Assembly (NCBI GenBank): GCA_029237695.1
Contig: CM055265.1
Location: 82,640,447-82,704,446, forward strand
Length of the DNA stretch: 64,000 nt
Direction: 5' to 3'
Source of the DNA: Conchocele bisecta
Taxonomy: Eukaryota; Mollusca; Bivalvia; Lucinida; Thyasiridae
A model generated the notes under the pieces. The model did no database searches, was not told the DNA's origin, and saw only the letters and a program-made list of their open reading frames with translations. The position numbers and the translations under genes were made by a program. This document shows positions 43,082 through 53,394 of this stretch, in pieces. The first letter of the stretch is position 1, and every line of letters starts with the position of its first letter.

Positions 43082-43150
43082 GAGCCAGTAGGAAGAAGGG
43101 GGCTAACTCCATTATGGCCATCATGGAGTTAGCCCTCTTCTACCACTGAC
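43082..43150. repeat. Hairpin AGAAGGGGGCTAACTCCAT
   Basis: GGAAGAAGGGGGCTAACTCC / GGAGTTAGCCCTCTTCTACC. A single arm recurs at 44745-44778 (CATGGAGTTAGCCCCCTTCT). Confidence 0.7.
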
Positions 43151-43319
43151 CTTTTCAATTGGATGCATGCTGATTTTAGACCTTCGGGGACATTCAAACA
43201 TGACTTACAGTGAAAACTTGTCATTTGTCGGACACTATCTCATTATTAGAATTGTCTAGAAATAGCATGGAACTATCAATGTCATATATATTTAGGAGTG
43301 AGAGGGTTACTAGTAAGTG

Positions 43320-43940
43320 GCTGGATGGCGAACAACGTATGCGCCGATGTGCATGCTGATATACGGCTATGGTGTGGGGCTATTGCCGGTCGCGAATGTC
43401 GTATTGTATATTTTATCAGCCTGAGTCCCAAATAGCGTAAGTGCCATTGTGTTGGTCCGTGTCACAACTTGCAGCCTGTTGTTCAGTCTAGCAGTTGTTG
43501 CCGTAACAATAGAGCTATTGTTGAAAAAACTACGCTATTGTTGAAAAAACTACGTTATTGTTGAAAAAAATACGCAGGTTTGCATCGTTTGTCTCGTATG
43601 GGTACTTTATGGTTATGCAAATCGCATTGAATCGGCGACAATGATACACTTAAAACGTTAGACGTCTTCATACCGTCTGGGTTAGTGTGTCAATGGCGGG
43701 AATGGGAGCGAAGAGAAAATGAATTGGTTGCACTTTCAGCATGTTTTATTTATTTTCATTGCATAAAAAATGGTATTTCCCACTGTGAAAAACAAAGTGT
43801 ATTACAATCATAAGAGGATAGTGTAATACATATGCAAATGCTACTGCAATAAAACATGTGGTGTGATTACTACGTCTTCTATGTATGATGTTGTTCGTAT
43901 GAAATACATATCATATAACATTTGTGTTGATTTAATAGCA
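43320..43940. other. Unassigned intron stretch with a 23-bp triplication
   Basis: Three units of CTATTGTTGAAAAAACTACG lie at 43515-43574. Otherwise nothing recognised. Confidence 0.5.
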
Positions 43941-43944
43941 GAAT

Positions 43945-44154
43945 TGTGGCTGTGACTGGAGAAATAGGGCTTTTGGGTTTGCGCACAGTGTAGATCCAGA
44001 TCAGCAGTGGATCTGCGCTGTTCGCCATTCCATACATACCACACCCGTCATGCTGTTAACTATGGCACCATACATAGTTACACGAGTGTGCTATTTGACC
44101 AGGAGATACACTGTTCACAAATCCCATAAGCCACATTTCTCCAGTCACAGCCAC
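43945..44154. mobile_element. Rep-H copy
   Basis: GTGGCTGTGACTGGAGAAAT to ATTTCTCCAGTCACAGCCAC, with exact 20-bp ends. Confidence 0.85.
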
Positions 44155-44256
44155 ATTTAATATATTTGTTGTCTGATCTCATAAAACACTCGGAATATCA
44201 CATTTGTGCTCATTCTGCCTAATCTTGGTGTCAATTGTTATAGGCTGTTGTTTATG

Positions 44257-44508
44257 GAACGCCAAATCTACACGAACTCAAATAATTATTGCTAGCCCTA
44301 AATAATTAGAGTTAGAGTTAAATATTTAGAGCTAGCATTAATTATTTGACTTTATGTAGATTTGGCGTTCCTGGAACGCCAAATCTACATAAACTCAAAT
44401 AACTATTGATAGCTCTGAATAATTAGAGCTAGCATTAACTATTTAGAGCTAGCATTAAATATTTAGAGCTAGCATTAGTTATTTCAGTTTATGTAGATTT
44501 GCGTTTCA
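44257..44508. mobile_element. Two head-to-tail fold-backs of one family
   Basis: Unit 1 (44257-44371) and unit 2 (44372-44508) each start GGAACGCCAAATCTACA and end TGTAGATTTGGCGTTCC, or a clipped form of it. The interiors consist of TTAGAGCTAGCATTAA-type 21-bp repeats: about two in unit 1, four in unit 2. Confidence 0.85.
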
Positions 44509-44803
44509 TACGGAATAACACAGTTGTGCTCATTTTGCCTATCGCTTGGCGTCCATTGGTTCCCATTTATACCACGTTTCGCGTATGCTGGTGCTAGGAG
44601 GCGTTTATTCCATGGACTGTGACGACCCTAATGGCACAGGTAGTGACACAAATGAACAAGTGCGGTAGAACAGGGTTTACAAGGTTTACAAGTTACATTT
44701 TAGTAACATCGCTTTTTATTTGAACATGTCAGGGGTGACAGTTCCAACATGGAGTTAGCCCCCTTCTTCCAGTGGCCCCATTCACTTATTCCAGTTGGCA
44801 ATG

Positions 44804-45170
44804 GGGGATCGTAGCTAGTTATTTCCCTTTGTGAATCTACTTATAGAGATCCGGTCCTTTGGTTTATTTTAGCGTTTATTTCTTACTTAACAACTTGCAA
44901 AAATGCAAAAATGGCAGTCTGATTTAGGTCTACACTGATTGCAATACAATTAATAAGGGTGAAAATATGAATCTGGTAAATAATACAGTCCCGGATCAGA
45001 TTGCGCAAATATGTAGGATGATCTGGATCAACACTAGTCGAAAACACTATAATGACTCCTTTTCACAACAAATCATTCGGTTTTATTACAAGTAAATCGG
45101 CCATAAACTATACACATTGGACCGGATTTCTATAAATAAATTCAAAGGGAAATAAGTAGCTACGATCCCC
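44804..45170. mobile_element. Rep-U fold-back copy 1
   Basis: GGGATCGTAGCTAGTTATTT / AAATAAGTAGCTACGATCCC ends with inner ATCCGGTCC / GGACCGGATTTCTATAAATA. The interior holds GTCTACACTGATTGCAATAC. Confidence 0.75.
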
Positions 45171-45173
45171 GAT

Positions 45174-45959
45174 TCTTCAACTGACGATTTACCGCCATAT
45201 CAACAGTTTGTTCGCCTGTGGGAAGCGTATTATTAGTCTGACAAGTTTCCTCTTCCCGTGTACGAGAAATTCGCGCCAGAAATATGAAGACAATTTTTGT
45301 CGAAACCAGTGTTCAAACATACATGTGTGAGACGACTTAACCAGGATATAAAATAAATAATTTACGGTACCCCCAGCAATAACATTCACTATGACATGTT
45401 TTCAAAACTAAACCATGTGTATTGGATATGAATGTGCCATATGCTTCGCTGCTGTGGATGCTGACATGTTGTAAATGCTTATACTTTGATCCAATAAGCT
45501 GGCAATTGCAGGTGGCTGAAAGGCGTCAGATGCTTGATTTGATTACCGCTAACCAATTTCAGCGACTGCACGGGAAAAACACAAAACTCGATTGCGAGCA
45601 GCGTTCCGAACAGTTCACCATGTACACTCGTTCCTGCTTCGTTCTCGTTCAGTTCTGAATACATCTTGCGTCCATACTGTGATGTTACGGTAGCTAGATG
45701 ATACAGACTATGTCCGGGTGTAATGATAAGTATAGCTGTATTCATTCCACAAGCGTAATACTTATGTATTTCTCGTCTACTTGTTCATTTACCCTGTAGT
45801 ATATTAATTGGTCTTAAATTTTGCATTTTGGAAATAGACGCGTTTTGTAGACATGTTTCCGAGATGTATGTCCCGGAGATTGCCACGAATCGATGGGTTT
45901 AACGTCATTACCGCACCGCACCACAAAATACCCATTGTACGTGTTTGCGCTCTGCGGAA
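45174..45959. other. Unassigned intron stretch
   Basis: Overlapping open frames of 60-90 codons on both strands, none with a recognisable domain or paired splice sites. Confidence 0.25.
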
Positions 45960-46541
45960 TGAGGGATCGTAGCTAGTTATTTCCCTTTGCAAATATATTT
46001 ATAGATATCCGGTCCTATGCACGGTTGTGTAGTCTGATCTGAGTCTACACTGATTGCAATAACATTAATAAGTGTGACAATATGAATCTGGCAAATAATG
46101 TAGTCCCTGACCAGTAGCCTGTTTCACCAACATTGCAAAGTATACTAATCTAGTAAAACAAATCAATTTAAGGATACATTTATTAAATTTTATTATACTG
46201 AATTTATTACATTATCACAGCAATTTTGGCTGTGATAATGTAATCAATTCAGTATAATAATTCTGCATACGTTTAATCATCAAATATATGCAGTGGTTAG
46301 TTCTATATGAAATAATGCATTTTGGGGGAAATAAATGATTACTCCCTCAAAGTATACTTTACAATTTTAAGAAAATTGGCTACTGATTGCACAGATATGT
46401 AGGATCAACGCTAGTAGAAAACACTGTAATTACTCCTTGTCGCAACAGGTCAAACTACAGTCGCCCTTTTTACGAACAATAAGACCCTAAAATATACAAT
46501 TTGGACCGGATTTCTATAAATAAATTCAAAGGTAGATAACT
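45960..46541. mobile_element. Rep-U copy 2, split by Rep-E
   Basis: GGGATCGTAGCTAGTTATTT at 45963; ATTTGGACCGGATTTCTATA near 46500; the terminal right end is lost. Rep-E interrupts it at 46112-46385. Confidence 0.75.
46112..46385. mobile_element. Rep-E inserted into Rep-U
   Basis: CAGTAGCCTGTTTCACCAAC to AAAATTGGCTACTG. Hairpin CACAGCAATTTTGGCTGTG. Copy 1 of Rep-U reads GGATCAGATTGCGC at the same point, so the insertion lies at a CAG. Confidence 0.85.
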
Positions 46542-46563
46542 ATTAAAAATGTTGACTCTTTGC

Positions 46564-46587
46564 AGGGGCGGATCCAGCATTTTGCGG

Positions 46588-46658
<71 letters not shown>

Positions 46659-46675
46659 GGGGGGGGGGGGGGGGG
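46564..46675. repeat. Poly-G tract (69 G, then T, then 17 G)
   Basis: AGGGGCGGATCCAGCATTTT leads into an uninterrupted G run at 46589-46657, T at 46658, G to 46675. The head is the same as at 9721. True length may differ because such runs are poorly read. Confidence 0.9.
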
Positions 46676-47110
46676 ATTGCAATAGTACGGGAGTAATTGC
46701 AATAGTTACCGTTCACAACTATGGGGTTGTCCTATTTTCGAGCTTTTCGAAATGCAATTTCCTGTGTTTTACGGCATTTAAATTCAGACTCCAACTTGTG
46801 CTAAACTGTGACCTATGTAAACTCCGTGCCTGAACAGGATGGTATGATTATAAACAAACTGTATAGAGCCTCATCAGGCTGATGTGGTGCTCTGTCATCG
46901 AAAACGCTAAACTAGCCAACAAAGCAAAACAAACCCGATCTCTCCAGAAACAAATCACTTGTTTGCTCTAGCTGCTGTCTTATACAAAATCAATTTAAGT
47001 GAAAGGAAGAGTGTGTTGTTTGGACAATGCCGATCGATGGTGTTTGATTCTGTGAGGCCGGGGTTATTGGTGACAAGATAAACACGACTCGCACAGGTGG
47101 AACAATTAAT
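46676..47110. other. Unassigned intron stretch
   Basis: Begins with a direct pair ATTGCAATAGTA/AATTGCAATAGTTA. Nothing else recognised. Confidence 0.25.
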
Positions 47111-47324
47111 ATGGGCCTGTCACTGGATAACAGGGGCTTATGGTTTTGCGTCCAATGTAGATCCAGATCAGGCTGTTCATGTTCAACACTGTTCATCATT
47201 CCATCAATGAACTCCCGTCATGGTCTAACAATCCTAATATATCGTTGTTATCAGGCTACAAGAATTTGCGATTTGATCTGGTCACAAATCACATAAGCCC
47301 CATTTCTCCAGTCACAGCCACATA
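47111..47324. mobile_element. Rep-H copy
   Basis: GGGCCTGTCACTGGATAACA (diverged left end) to CCATTTCTCCAGTCACAGCC. Confidence 0.75.
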
Positions 47325-47873
47325 TGGGACGGTCATGAGATAAATGGGCTTATGTTCTTCCTGGTTATTCTAGTTACTGATATATGGCTGGGAAATGTGG
47401 CTTATGCTCTTTGTGGCCAATTGGAAGAGAGATTACAGGCTTTGTGGCTCGTCTAGCTCCTCATCTCTGACTAGAATCAAATGACTGAACGTCCTAAAAT
47501 TATTCGCAGTGTGCGTTTGTGGATGACACATAGACTAATAATTAATATAGAGTGGAAAGCGTTTCGCGAAATATAAGCGCGGGAATTTTACAACAACAAC
47601 AACGACGAGTTAGAAACATAGTTTTGGAAAACCCAAAATGATAAATATATTTCTATTCTGAGAATGGAAACCGAAATCAAAGATAGTATTCGTGCACCGA
47701 ACCATGGAGTTACGAATCGCGAATAATTGAGTATGGCGGTTAATCGTCGCACTCTTAGACTACGGAAACATTTGCAATAACAAAAAAAGCAAATAAAACA
47801 TTTATCACACTGAAAGGCGATCAAACTGTTTGAACTATTTCGTGGCGTAAGACCCGTGTTTTTCAGTCTAGCT

Positions 47874-48232
47874 ATGTCTATGTATGGTTATTGCCGCCAG
47901 TCTAGCTCCTGGTCTATGTCTAGAGTAATCGGGTTATGGTTATTGCGGCCAGTCTAGTTAGTGATCTGTCTAGAGTAATCGGGTGTATGGTTATTGCGGC
48001 CAGTCTAGCTCCTGATCTGTCTAGAATAATCGGGTTATGGTTATTGCGGCCAGTCTAGCTCCTGATCTGTCTAGAGTAATCGGGTTATGGTTATTGCGGC
48101 CAGTCTAGCTCCTGATCTATGTCTAGAGTAATCGGGTTATGGTTATTGCGGCCAGTCTAGCTCCTGATCTATGTCTAGAGTAATCGGGTTATGGTTATTG
48201 CGGCCAGTCTAGTTAGTGATCTGTGACTAGTG
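47874..48232. repeat. ~50-bp minisatellite, about seven units
   Basis: Unit GGTTATGGTTATTGCGGCCA, GTCTAGCTCCTGATCTGTCT and AGAGTAATC. The sequence at its right edge (CTGTGACTAGTGTAATGGAG) and the unit itself resemble the left third of Rep-H, from which it probably arose. Confidence 0.9.
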
Positions 48233-48310
48233 TAATGGAGCTTATGGTTGTTGTGGTCAATCAGGACTACTAATATGTGACAGTGACAGGAGAAATGGAG
48301 CTTATGGGAT

Positions 48311-48811
48311 TTCCGCAAACATAATGGTGTATCCTCAGCATGAAAAGGGATAACTGTACAGATGAACAACGTGCAGCAGGGATGGTAAAATGGTTACAAA
48401 ACCCCTAATTTTGTTTAGAAACCAGCAGGAAGTCGGAGAAATAAACATTGCCACGAAAACCAAACATTAAAAAGAAAACACGTCGGTGAATGCATATTAT
48501 TAGATAAAAGACCGTTGTTGACATTTGTTGGATTTCACCGCATTTTTATTTCCTGACTTTCTGTTCCTTTCTAATTTAGTAAACATAATTAGGGAATTTT
48601 TAACAATATTGCAGTCCATGTTACACGTTATTCGCACCCTGAGAGGTTTAACCACTCTAAATTAAGAGATATTCATGCGCGGTGTATTACGCTAAAGAAA
48701 ATAATCCAGATGTTTATAGACACTGCTTGAAAAGTAGTAACATGAAGGAACGAATCCAGATGTTTAATGTCATAGACACTGTTTGCTTCCAGAACCTGGT
48801 CAGATGATGCA
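48311..48811. other. Unassigned intron stretch
   Basis: Holds the ATATTCATGCGCGGTGTATT word shared with 22940-23030 and a direct pair GAATCCAGATGTTTA.. / AATCCAGATGTTTATAGAC near 48700-48760. Confidence 0.3.
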
Positions 48812-49206
48812 TTATTCTACATGACAATACTTAATGTAACCTTTACATAATGTTCATGCATATTCTACATGACAATACTTAATGTAACCTTTACATAATG
48901 TTCATGCATATTCTACATGACAATACTTAATGTAACCTTTACATAATGTTCATACATTATTCTACATGACAATACTTAATGTAACCTTTACATAATGTTC
49001 ATGCATATTATTCTACATGACAATACTTAATGTAACCTTTACATAATGTTCATGCATTATTCTACATGACAATACTTAATGTAACCTTTACATAATGTTC
49101 ATGCATATTCTACATGACAGTACTTAATGTAACCTTTACATAATGTTCATGCATTATTCTACATGACAATACTTAATGTAACCTTTACATAATGTTCATG
49201 CATATT
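48812..49206. repeat. ~48-bp minisatellite, eight units
   Basis: Unit TTCTACATGACAATACTTAA, TGTAACCTTTACATAATGTT, CATGCAT(TA). Units are nearly identical; they vary only in the ATGCAT spacer length and one CAG/CAA. Confidence 0.95.
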
Positions 49207-49472
49207 CTGTGGTTATTATCTTTTAAATTCTGAACATATTTGTCACGTGATGTATTTTAAATTCCACCCGATTACTTTTTTTGCCGCCAAAAGGGTTGTC
49301 ACAGGATATTTAATTTATCTTTCTTAACACTAATTAAACCTATGTTTTAATTAATGAATATCCAGAGCGGGATGAGTGAAGATTATAGGTGCCACAATAT
49401 CCATACAAACATGACAGGAGCAGGAGAACAGCCGCATACGTAGCAATTGGTTAGGTTAGGTTATAACTTATG

Positions 49473-49692
49473 TGAGATTACCTTCGGACATCTGCGTAAT
49501 TTCATGAAATATATTTACAGAAAATGTCATCTTTTCCGTAAATGACGTCAGAAGTTGATATCATTCCGCATGTACTCTGCAAATGTTGTCAACTTTTGAC
49601 TTTATTTATGAAAAATACTGTAAATTTTGTAAACGTATTTAATGAAATTACGCAGATGTCCGAAGGTACAAAATCCCATGGCGTGTCTCATA
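49473..49692. mobile_element. Rep-L copy
   Basis: ACCTTCGGACATCTGCGTAA / ACGCAGATGTCCGAAGGT, right end AATCCCATGGCGTGTCTCAT; the left terminal arm is missing. Confidence 0.75.
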
Positions 49693-49930
49693 TGTGGCTG
49701 TGACTGGAGAAATGGGATTTATGACAAGTGTAGATCCAGATCAGCACGCGCATCCGCGCAGTCTGATCAGGATCTGCTCCGTTCACCATTCCATCAATGA
49801 AACAGTCACCATGCTTCTGACAAGCAAGATACACGTATACCGTTATCGGGCTACAGGAGTGTGCTATTCGAGCAGGAGCTGCACTGGTCACCAAACCCAT
49901 CAGCCCACCTCCTTCAGTCACAGTCACATA
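49693..49930. mobile_element. Rep-H copy
   Basis: TGTGGCTGTGACTGGAGAAA to TTCAGTCACAGTCACATA. Directly adjoins Rep-L; both share ATATG at the junction. Confidence 0.8.
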
Positions 49931-49931
49931 T

Positions 49932-50055
49932 AGGCAGTGTGTATAAAGCATCCGCCTCACAACTGGGAGGTCGATGGTTCGAGCCTCCGCTCGGGCTGAT
50001 ATGGCCGGTTGGTGAGCCGCCAGCTAGTTAAATAAATTATACCAATTGCCTACCA
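49932..50055 (+). repeat. tRNA-derived SINE head or tRNA pseudogene
   Basis: GTGTATAAAGCATCCGCC resembles a Pol III A box and GATGGTTCGAGCCTCCG contains a canonical B box (GGTTCGAGCC), spaced about as in a tRNA. The anticodon stem does not pair and there is no proper acceptor stem, so it is not a working tRNA. It ends at a Rep-A insertion. Confidence 0.5.
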
Positions 50056-50059
50056 ACCA

Positions 50060-50303
50060 GGGGGCCGGTTCACTAAACTTCGTACGACTAAAATGTTCGT
50101 AAGTGCAACATTTTGATAGTCTGTAAATATCACATTAGCAATATTTTCTTGTAAACAATTATTGTATTTACATTTATTGAGCATAGGCTGCATATGCAGC
50201 CTATTCTCAATAAATGTAAATCCATCAATTGAAATTTACATACGATCCTAAATTTGCACTTACGAATATTTTAGTCGTACGAAGTTTAGTGAAATGGGCC
50301 CCT
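50060..50303 (-). mobile_element. Rep-A MITE copy 14
   Basis: GGGGGCCGGTTCACTAAACT to GTTTAGTGAAATGGGCC; 175 bp inside the scratch intron from exon 1. Confidence 0.85.
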
Positions 50304-50477
50304 GGTGCCTGGCATATAGGATAGGAATTGGGAAGTACTGATGTTCAGAGATTCGACTGTCTCATGAGTGAAAACTGGCTGGCCCTTTCACTAGGGTTGA
50401 CACCATAGTAAACAACAGTTTACTTGTATATGCAAATTGAACGGTGGTGGCCCACCTGAGAAGGACAGTTCACTTAC

Positions 50478-50631
50478 CATTGTTAACCATGACGGATAGT
50501 GGCAATGTACACGGTGTGTATGGTGTCAGCGCCATCATGCTATCCGCGGCGCCGTCCACCACATCACGTGGTTTGTAGCTATGGTAACTACGACTGTCCT
50601 CTTTCTTCTTCACCAGAAACGATCGTGGCAT
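50478..50631 (-). CDS. scrt: Scratch zinc-finger repressor, coding exon 1 (SNAG domain)
   Basis: Encodes residues 1-51 plus one base of codon 52. The protein starts MPRSFLVKKK, the SNAG repression motif that defines Snail/Scratch/Gfi proteins and recruits LSD1-CoREST-type corepressors. It continues through EDSRSYHSYKPRD and ends PLSVMVNN before donor G|GTAAGTG. The one-base overhang fits the two-base overhang of exon 2, giving NNGYIHD; vertebrate Scratch has a similar GYI at this place. ATG context AAAATGC has A at -3, and an in-frame TAA five codons upstream supports this start. SNAG and zinc fingers on separate exons are expected for this family. Without this exon the zinc-finger frame would lack a start codon. 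Total 939 nt coding, 312 aa; human SCRT1 is about 350 aa. Confidence 0.93.
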
Positions 50632-52380
50632 TTTGAGTTTCGTTTAGTATTCCGGTAATAAAATACGGTACGGTAATACGTGTATGGCGATTCGTCGTTA
50701 TTCGTCCCACCTGTTGCTCATACAGTAACTACACGCATTTTGTAAGTGCTTACTGTCGACATGGAAACTGTTACCGTCTGAAAATGTGTACTCTTGACAT
50801 AAAGCTTCCGTTATTGCCTATATCACATATATTATTATACCCAACTTAGTAATATATATTCAAGCCCGGTTTCTAAGTAAGCGTCCATTGCTTTATCCGA
50901 TATCGTCCAGTGCGAAAACGGTAGTTCAGTATGTTCGTTTCATCCGAAACATAAATAGCACATCACATTTGCAATTCGATTGTCAATGCAATCGATCCCG
51001 CTAGTAAATATTGATGTCCAGTAAGCGCCCGTCTGATCGTGATGAGATCCGTGTCCTTTAATTGTTTGTAGGTAATCATAAACCGCTTTGGAGACGAGAA
51101 ATCAAATCACGCGAGAAGCGCAATACAGTGCGAGATGACAGGCACGCGACACTGTATAAACTGAAAACTGGGAGCGCAAACCGATTGCTATCTCAGTGGC
51201 AATAGCAACATTGGTATACAGTAATTTGCCGCCAAATTAAGCTAATCTGAATAGCAATACATTTCGTTGAATATATGTGTTTTTCATTACTTAAGTAGAT
51301 AATCCATCAATTACGTTAATGCCACAAATACATCCATTTATGTGTAACTTTCTGCATTCCAAGTTACACAGACGTGCCCTTATTTCGAAACAACCTGTGT
51401 CACTTAACGAAACGGTTTAAACTGAGTGGCCGTGTTACTCCGCCGTGCAGATAGACAGATGTGCGGGCGGCCCCACAATTACCGGCAGGTGAGGCTTAAA
51501 ATACCGACACTCCGTCCGCCACGCTCTGCTTCCCATAAGCCACCGCCACAAGCCGGCGCACACCCCCGTATCGATTTTTATTTGAAATTTTCGCTTTAAA
51601 TATTAACCCATACACTCTATTTAAATCAATTAATAGTTTACTTCATCGTTTTACAAAATGGACACAAAAGTATACGTTTCCGCTGTTGTAGTGTCATGAG
51701 TTTAACGACTGTTCCTGAAATGGAGTCTGTCACTATGAGGTATTATATTAATACCACTCCACAAATATAACGGTAGTATTTCTCTCTGTCTGTTCAAACT
51801 CCCAACACACGAGAGCTCGCCTTCTTAAAATCAACTGACGGTGGCTCGGCAAATCTTTAATAATACCCTTATCGAATGACAGTCAGCAAAACTGTAGAAC
51901 ACATGAGCGAAATCCTGAGATTTCAAACCACTTCGACGTTTGAAGACAATTCCGATTCGCTGGAAATTCAATGGAGATAGCGATTCATACTGAATATACT
52001 AGCCGTCAATAGAAAGATTTCAACGGTGTTGCTATACCCACTTTGCCTTTTCCGTATTTACATAAAACATGACGTGGTACTGCCTCATAATCATCCCAAT
52101 TCTGTCAACAGCAACACATTTCTCAGAACCGATCCCGTTTAGAGCTATTGACAAGAACGCAGTCACAAAGTGGCCAGCCTCTATGTGATAATATGGCACC
52201 TGATTGGTCGCATTTGTAGACTCGTGATCGTGAAAACTACGACGCATGTTGCGAATAGGATGCTTCCTAGAAGCCCCGTGCTTGAAAGTACGCCATCCCA
52301 CAGTTGTTACATTCGGTAATTACCATCGATATATTTGACTTTAACTTTTACTTTGTGTTATTCGTCTTGTAGTAGTTATA
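50632..52380 (-). promoter_or_regulatory. Upstream region of scratch (5' UTR and probable promoter)
   Basis: About 1.7 kb without recognised transposons, unusual for this window. Includes a TATATATT at 50852-50859 (- strand AATATATA), a GC-richer patch at 51440-51570, and CAGGTG-type E-boxes at 50708 and 51486. The transcription start cannot be placed by eye. Confidence 0.5.
50708..50716 (-). promoter_or_regulatory. Scratch/Snail-type E-box CAACAGGTG
   Basis: The - strand reads GAGCAACAGGTGGGAC, an exact match to the consensus bound by Scratch and Snail fingers. It lies 77 bp upstream of the scratch ATG, in the promoter or 5' UTR. Suggests self-repression; inference from motif and position. 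Confidence 0.5.
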
Positions 52381-52427
52381 AACCCTTAGAATGCGGGAAA
52401 TGTATATTGTCGTCTGCTGTTATTTTA
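52381..52427. repeat. Rep-D left part, split by Rep-C
   Basis: ACCCTTAGAATGCGGGAAAT and TTGTCGTCTGCTGTTATTTT. The right part, TTTCTTTCTCAATAAAACAT, resumes at about 52728 after Rep-C. Confidence 0.7.
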
Positions 52428-52722
52428 TAATAATTCCAGCACAAACATATTTACACAATTCCCTAACATTTGATTGGCCCGTAGCAAGTCTCTGTCCAAA
52501 ATGTATATCCCAGTAAACTCCCACGCCGAACTACTTTCCGTAACTGTGAGGCGCAGTTAAAATAATTCTTAAGAAAACGGAAAATAAACAAATTTTCTTG
52601 ATGACTTTATTTCAAATGCTGGAATTATAAGGAATGAATGGCATTTTTGTTGAATTTATAGGGGTGACTTTTCCAAGTTTATACCCCGATAAATTCCACA
52701 AAAAGGCCATTCATTCCTATAT
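52428..52722 (+). repeat. Rep-C copy 3, hairpin mostly deleted, inserted in Rep-D
   Basis: Tail as in copy 2; the left hairpin arm is cut after GTTGAATTTATAGGGGTGAC and joins directly to the right arm CTTTTCCAAGTTTATACCCC. Confidence 0.8.
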
Positions 52723-52790
52723 TGTGTTTTCTTTCTCAATAAAACATGGTTAGGCAGCACCATTAAAATATAAATGTGTTGTCAATCTTC
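52723..52790. repeat. Rep-D right part after Rep-C
   Basis: TTTCTCAATAAAACATGGTT and GGCAGCACCATTAAAA; decays before reaching the terminal repeat. Confidence 0.55.
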
Positions 52791-52890
52791 CGCTGTAAAT
52801 CAGACATATGTCTATGCCAATGTATGCGGCTGTGCTTTGTGAACTTGAACAGCTATTATCACCATACATATACACGAATGAAACTCATAA

Positions 52891-53394
52891 ACTTAAAGGT
52901 ACATGCCCACTCAGTAGGCACAAAATGTTCTTTATATCAGAGACATCATCTGAGACATCTTCTGGCAAAATAAACATTCATTCAACATTTCCCCACGCAT
53001 TAGTATACATTTTATATCAGACATAACTTTCCACACTGATATCAGGGGCGATAACCGTGTTTCTTTAAAATGTTAACGGACATTGCAATTTAGACTCTGT
53101 ATTTATTTTTTGATGTGCAATGATCATACTTTATAATCTGTCGAAAATATTATTTTTTCAGGTGACGCATTTAATTAGTATAAATAATTAAAAAATACTA
53201 TGCCTCATTTACATATGAAAATAGCCTGATACCAACGCGCGTCACTATCAGTACACTAACTATTACTAAATGATTATATCTGTATAGCGGACACTCGTAA
53301 TTTTTAGAACTGATGGAATAGTGACACAATTATACACTCATTTAATTCCTATAAAGAGCATTGTGTGCCTACTGAGTGGGCATGCACCTTTAAG
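52891..53394 (-). mobile_element. Rep-F full-length copy
   Basis: ACTTAAAGGTACATGCCCAC to GGGCATGCACCTTTAAGG. It carries the extra subterminal block CAGAGACATCATCTGAGACA, shared with the fragment at 25117. Confidence 0.85.

Larger units (their letters stand above)
39013..50477 (-). other. scratch intron (11,465 bp)
   Basis: Phase-1 intron from donor G|GTAAGTG at 50478/50477 to acceptor TTTGTAG|GT at 39013/39012. It contains Rep-A, C, F, H, L and U copies, a 50-bp and a ~49-bp minisatellite, the poly-G tract and a CpG-rich block at 41400-41880. Confidence 0.8.

Noticed and set aside
46470..46833. Poly-proline (- strand) and poly-glycine (+ strand) frames
   Set aside because: Direct products of the G homopolymer.
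47874..49206. CRISPR-like arrays
   Set aside because: Direct tandem repeats without unique spacers, in a eukaryotic intron.
49932..50003. Functional tRNA gene
   Set aside because: A and B boxes are visible but the anticodon and acceptor stems do not pair; better as a tRNA-derived SINE head.
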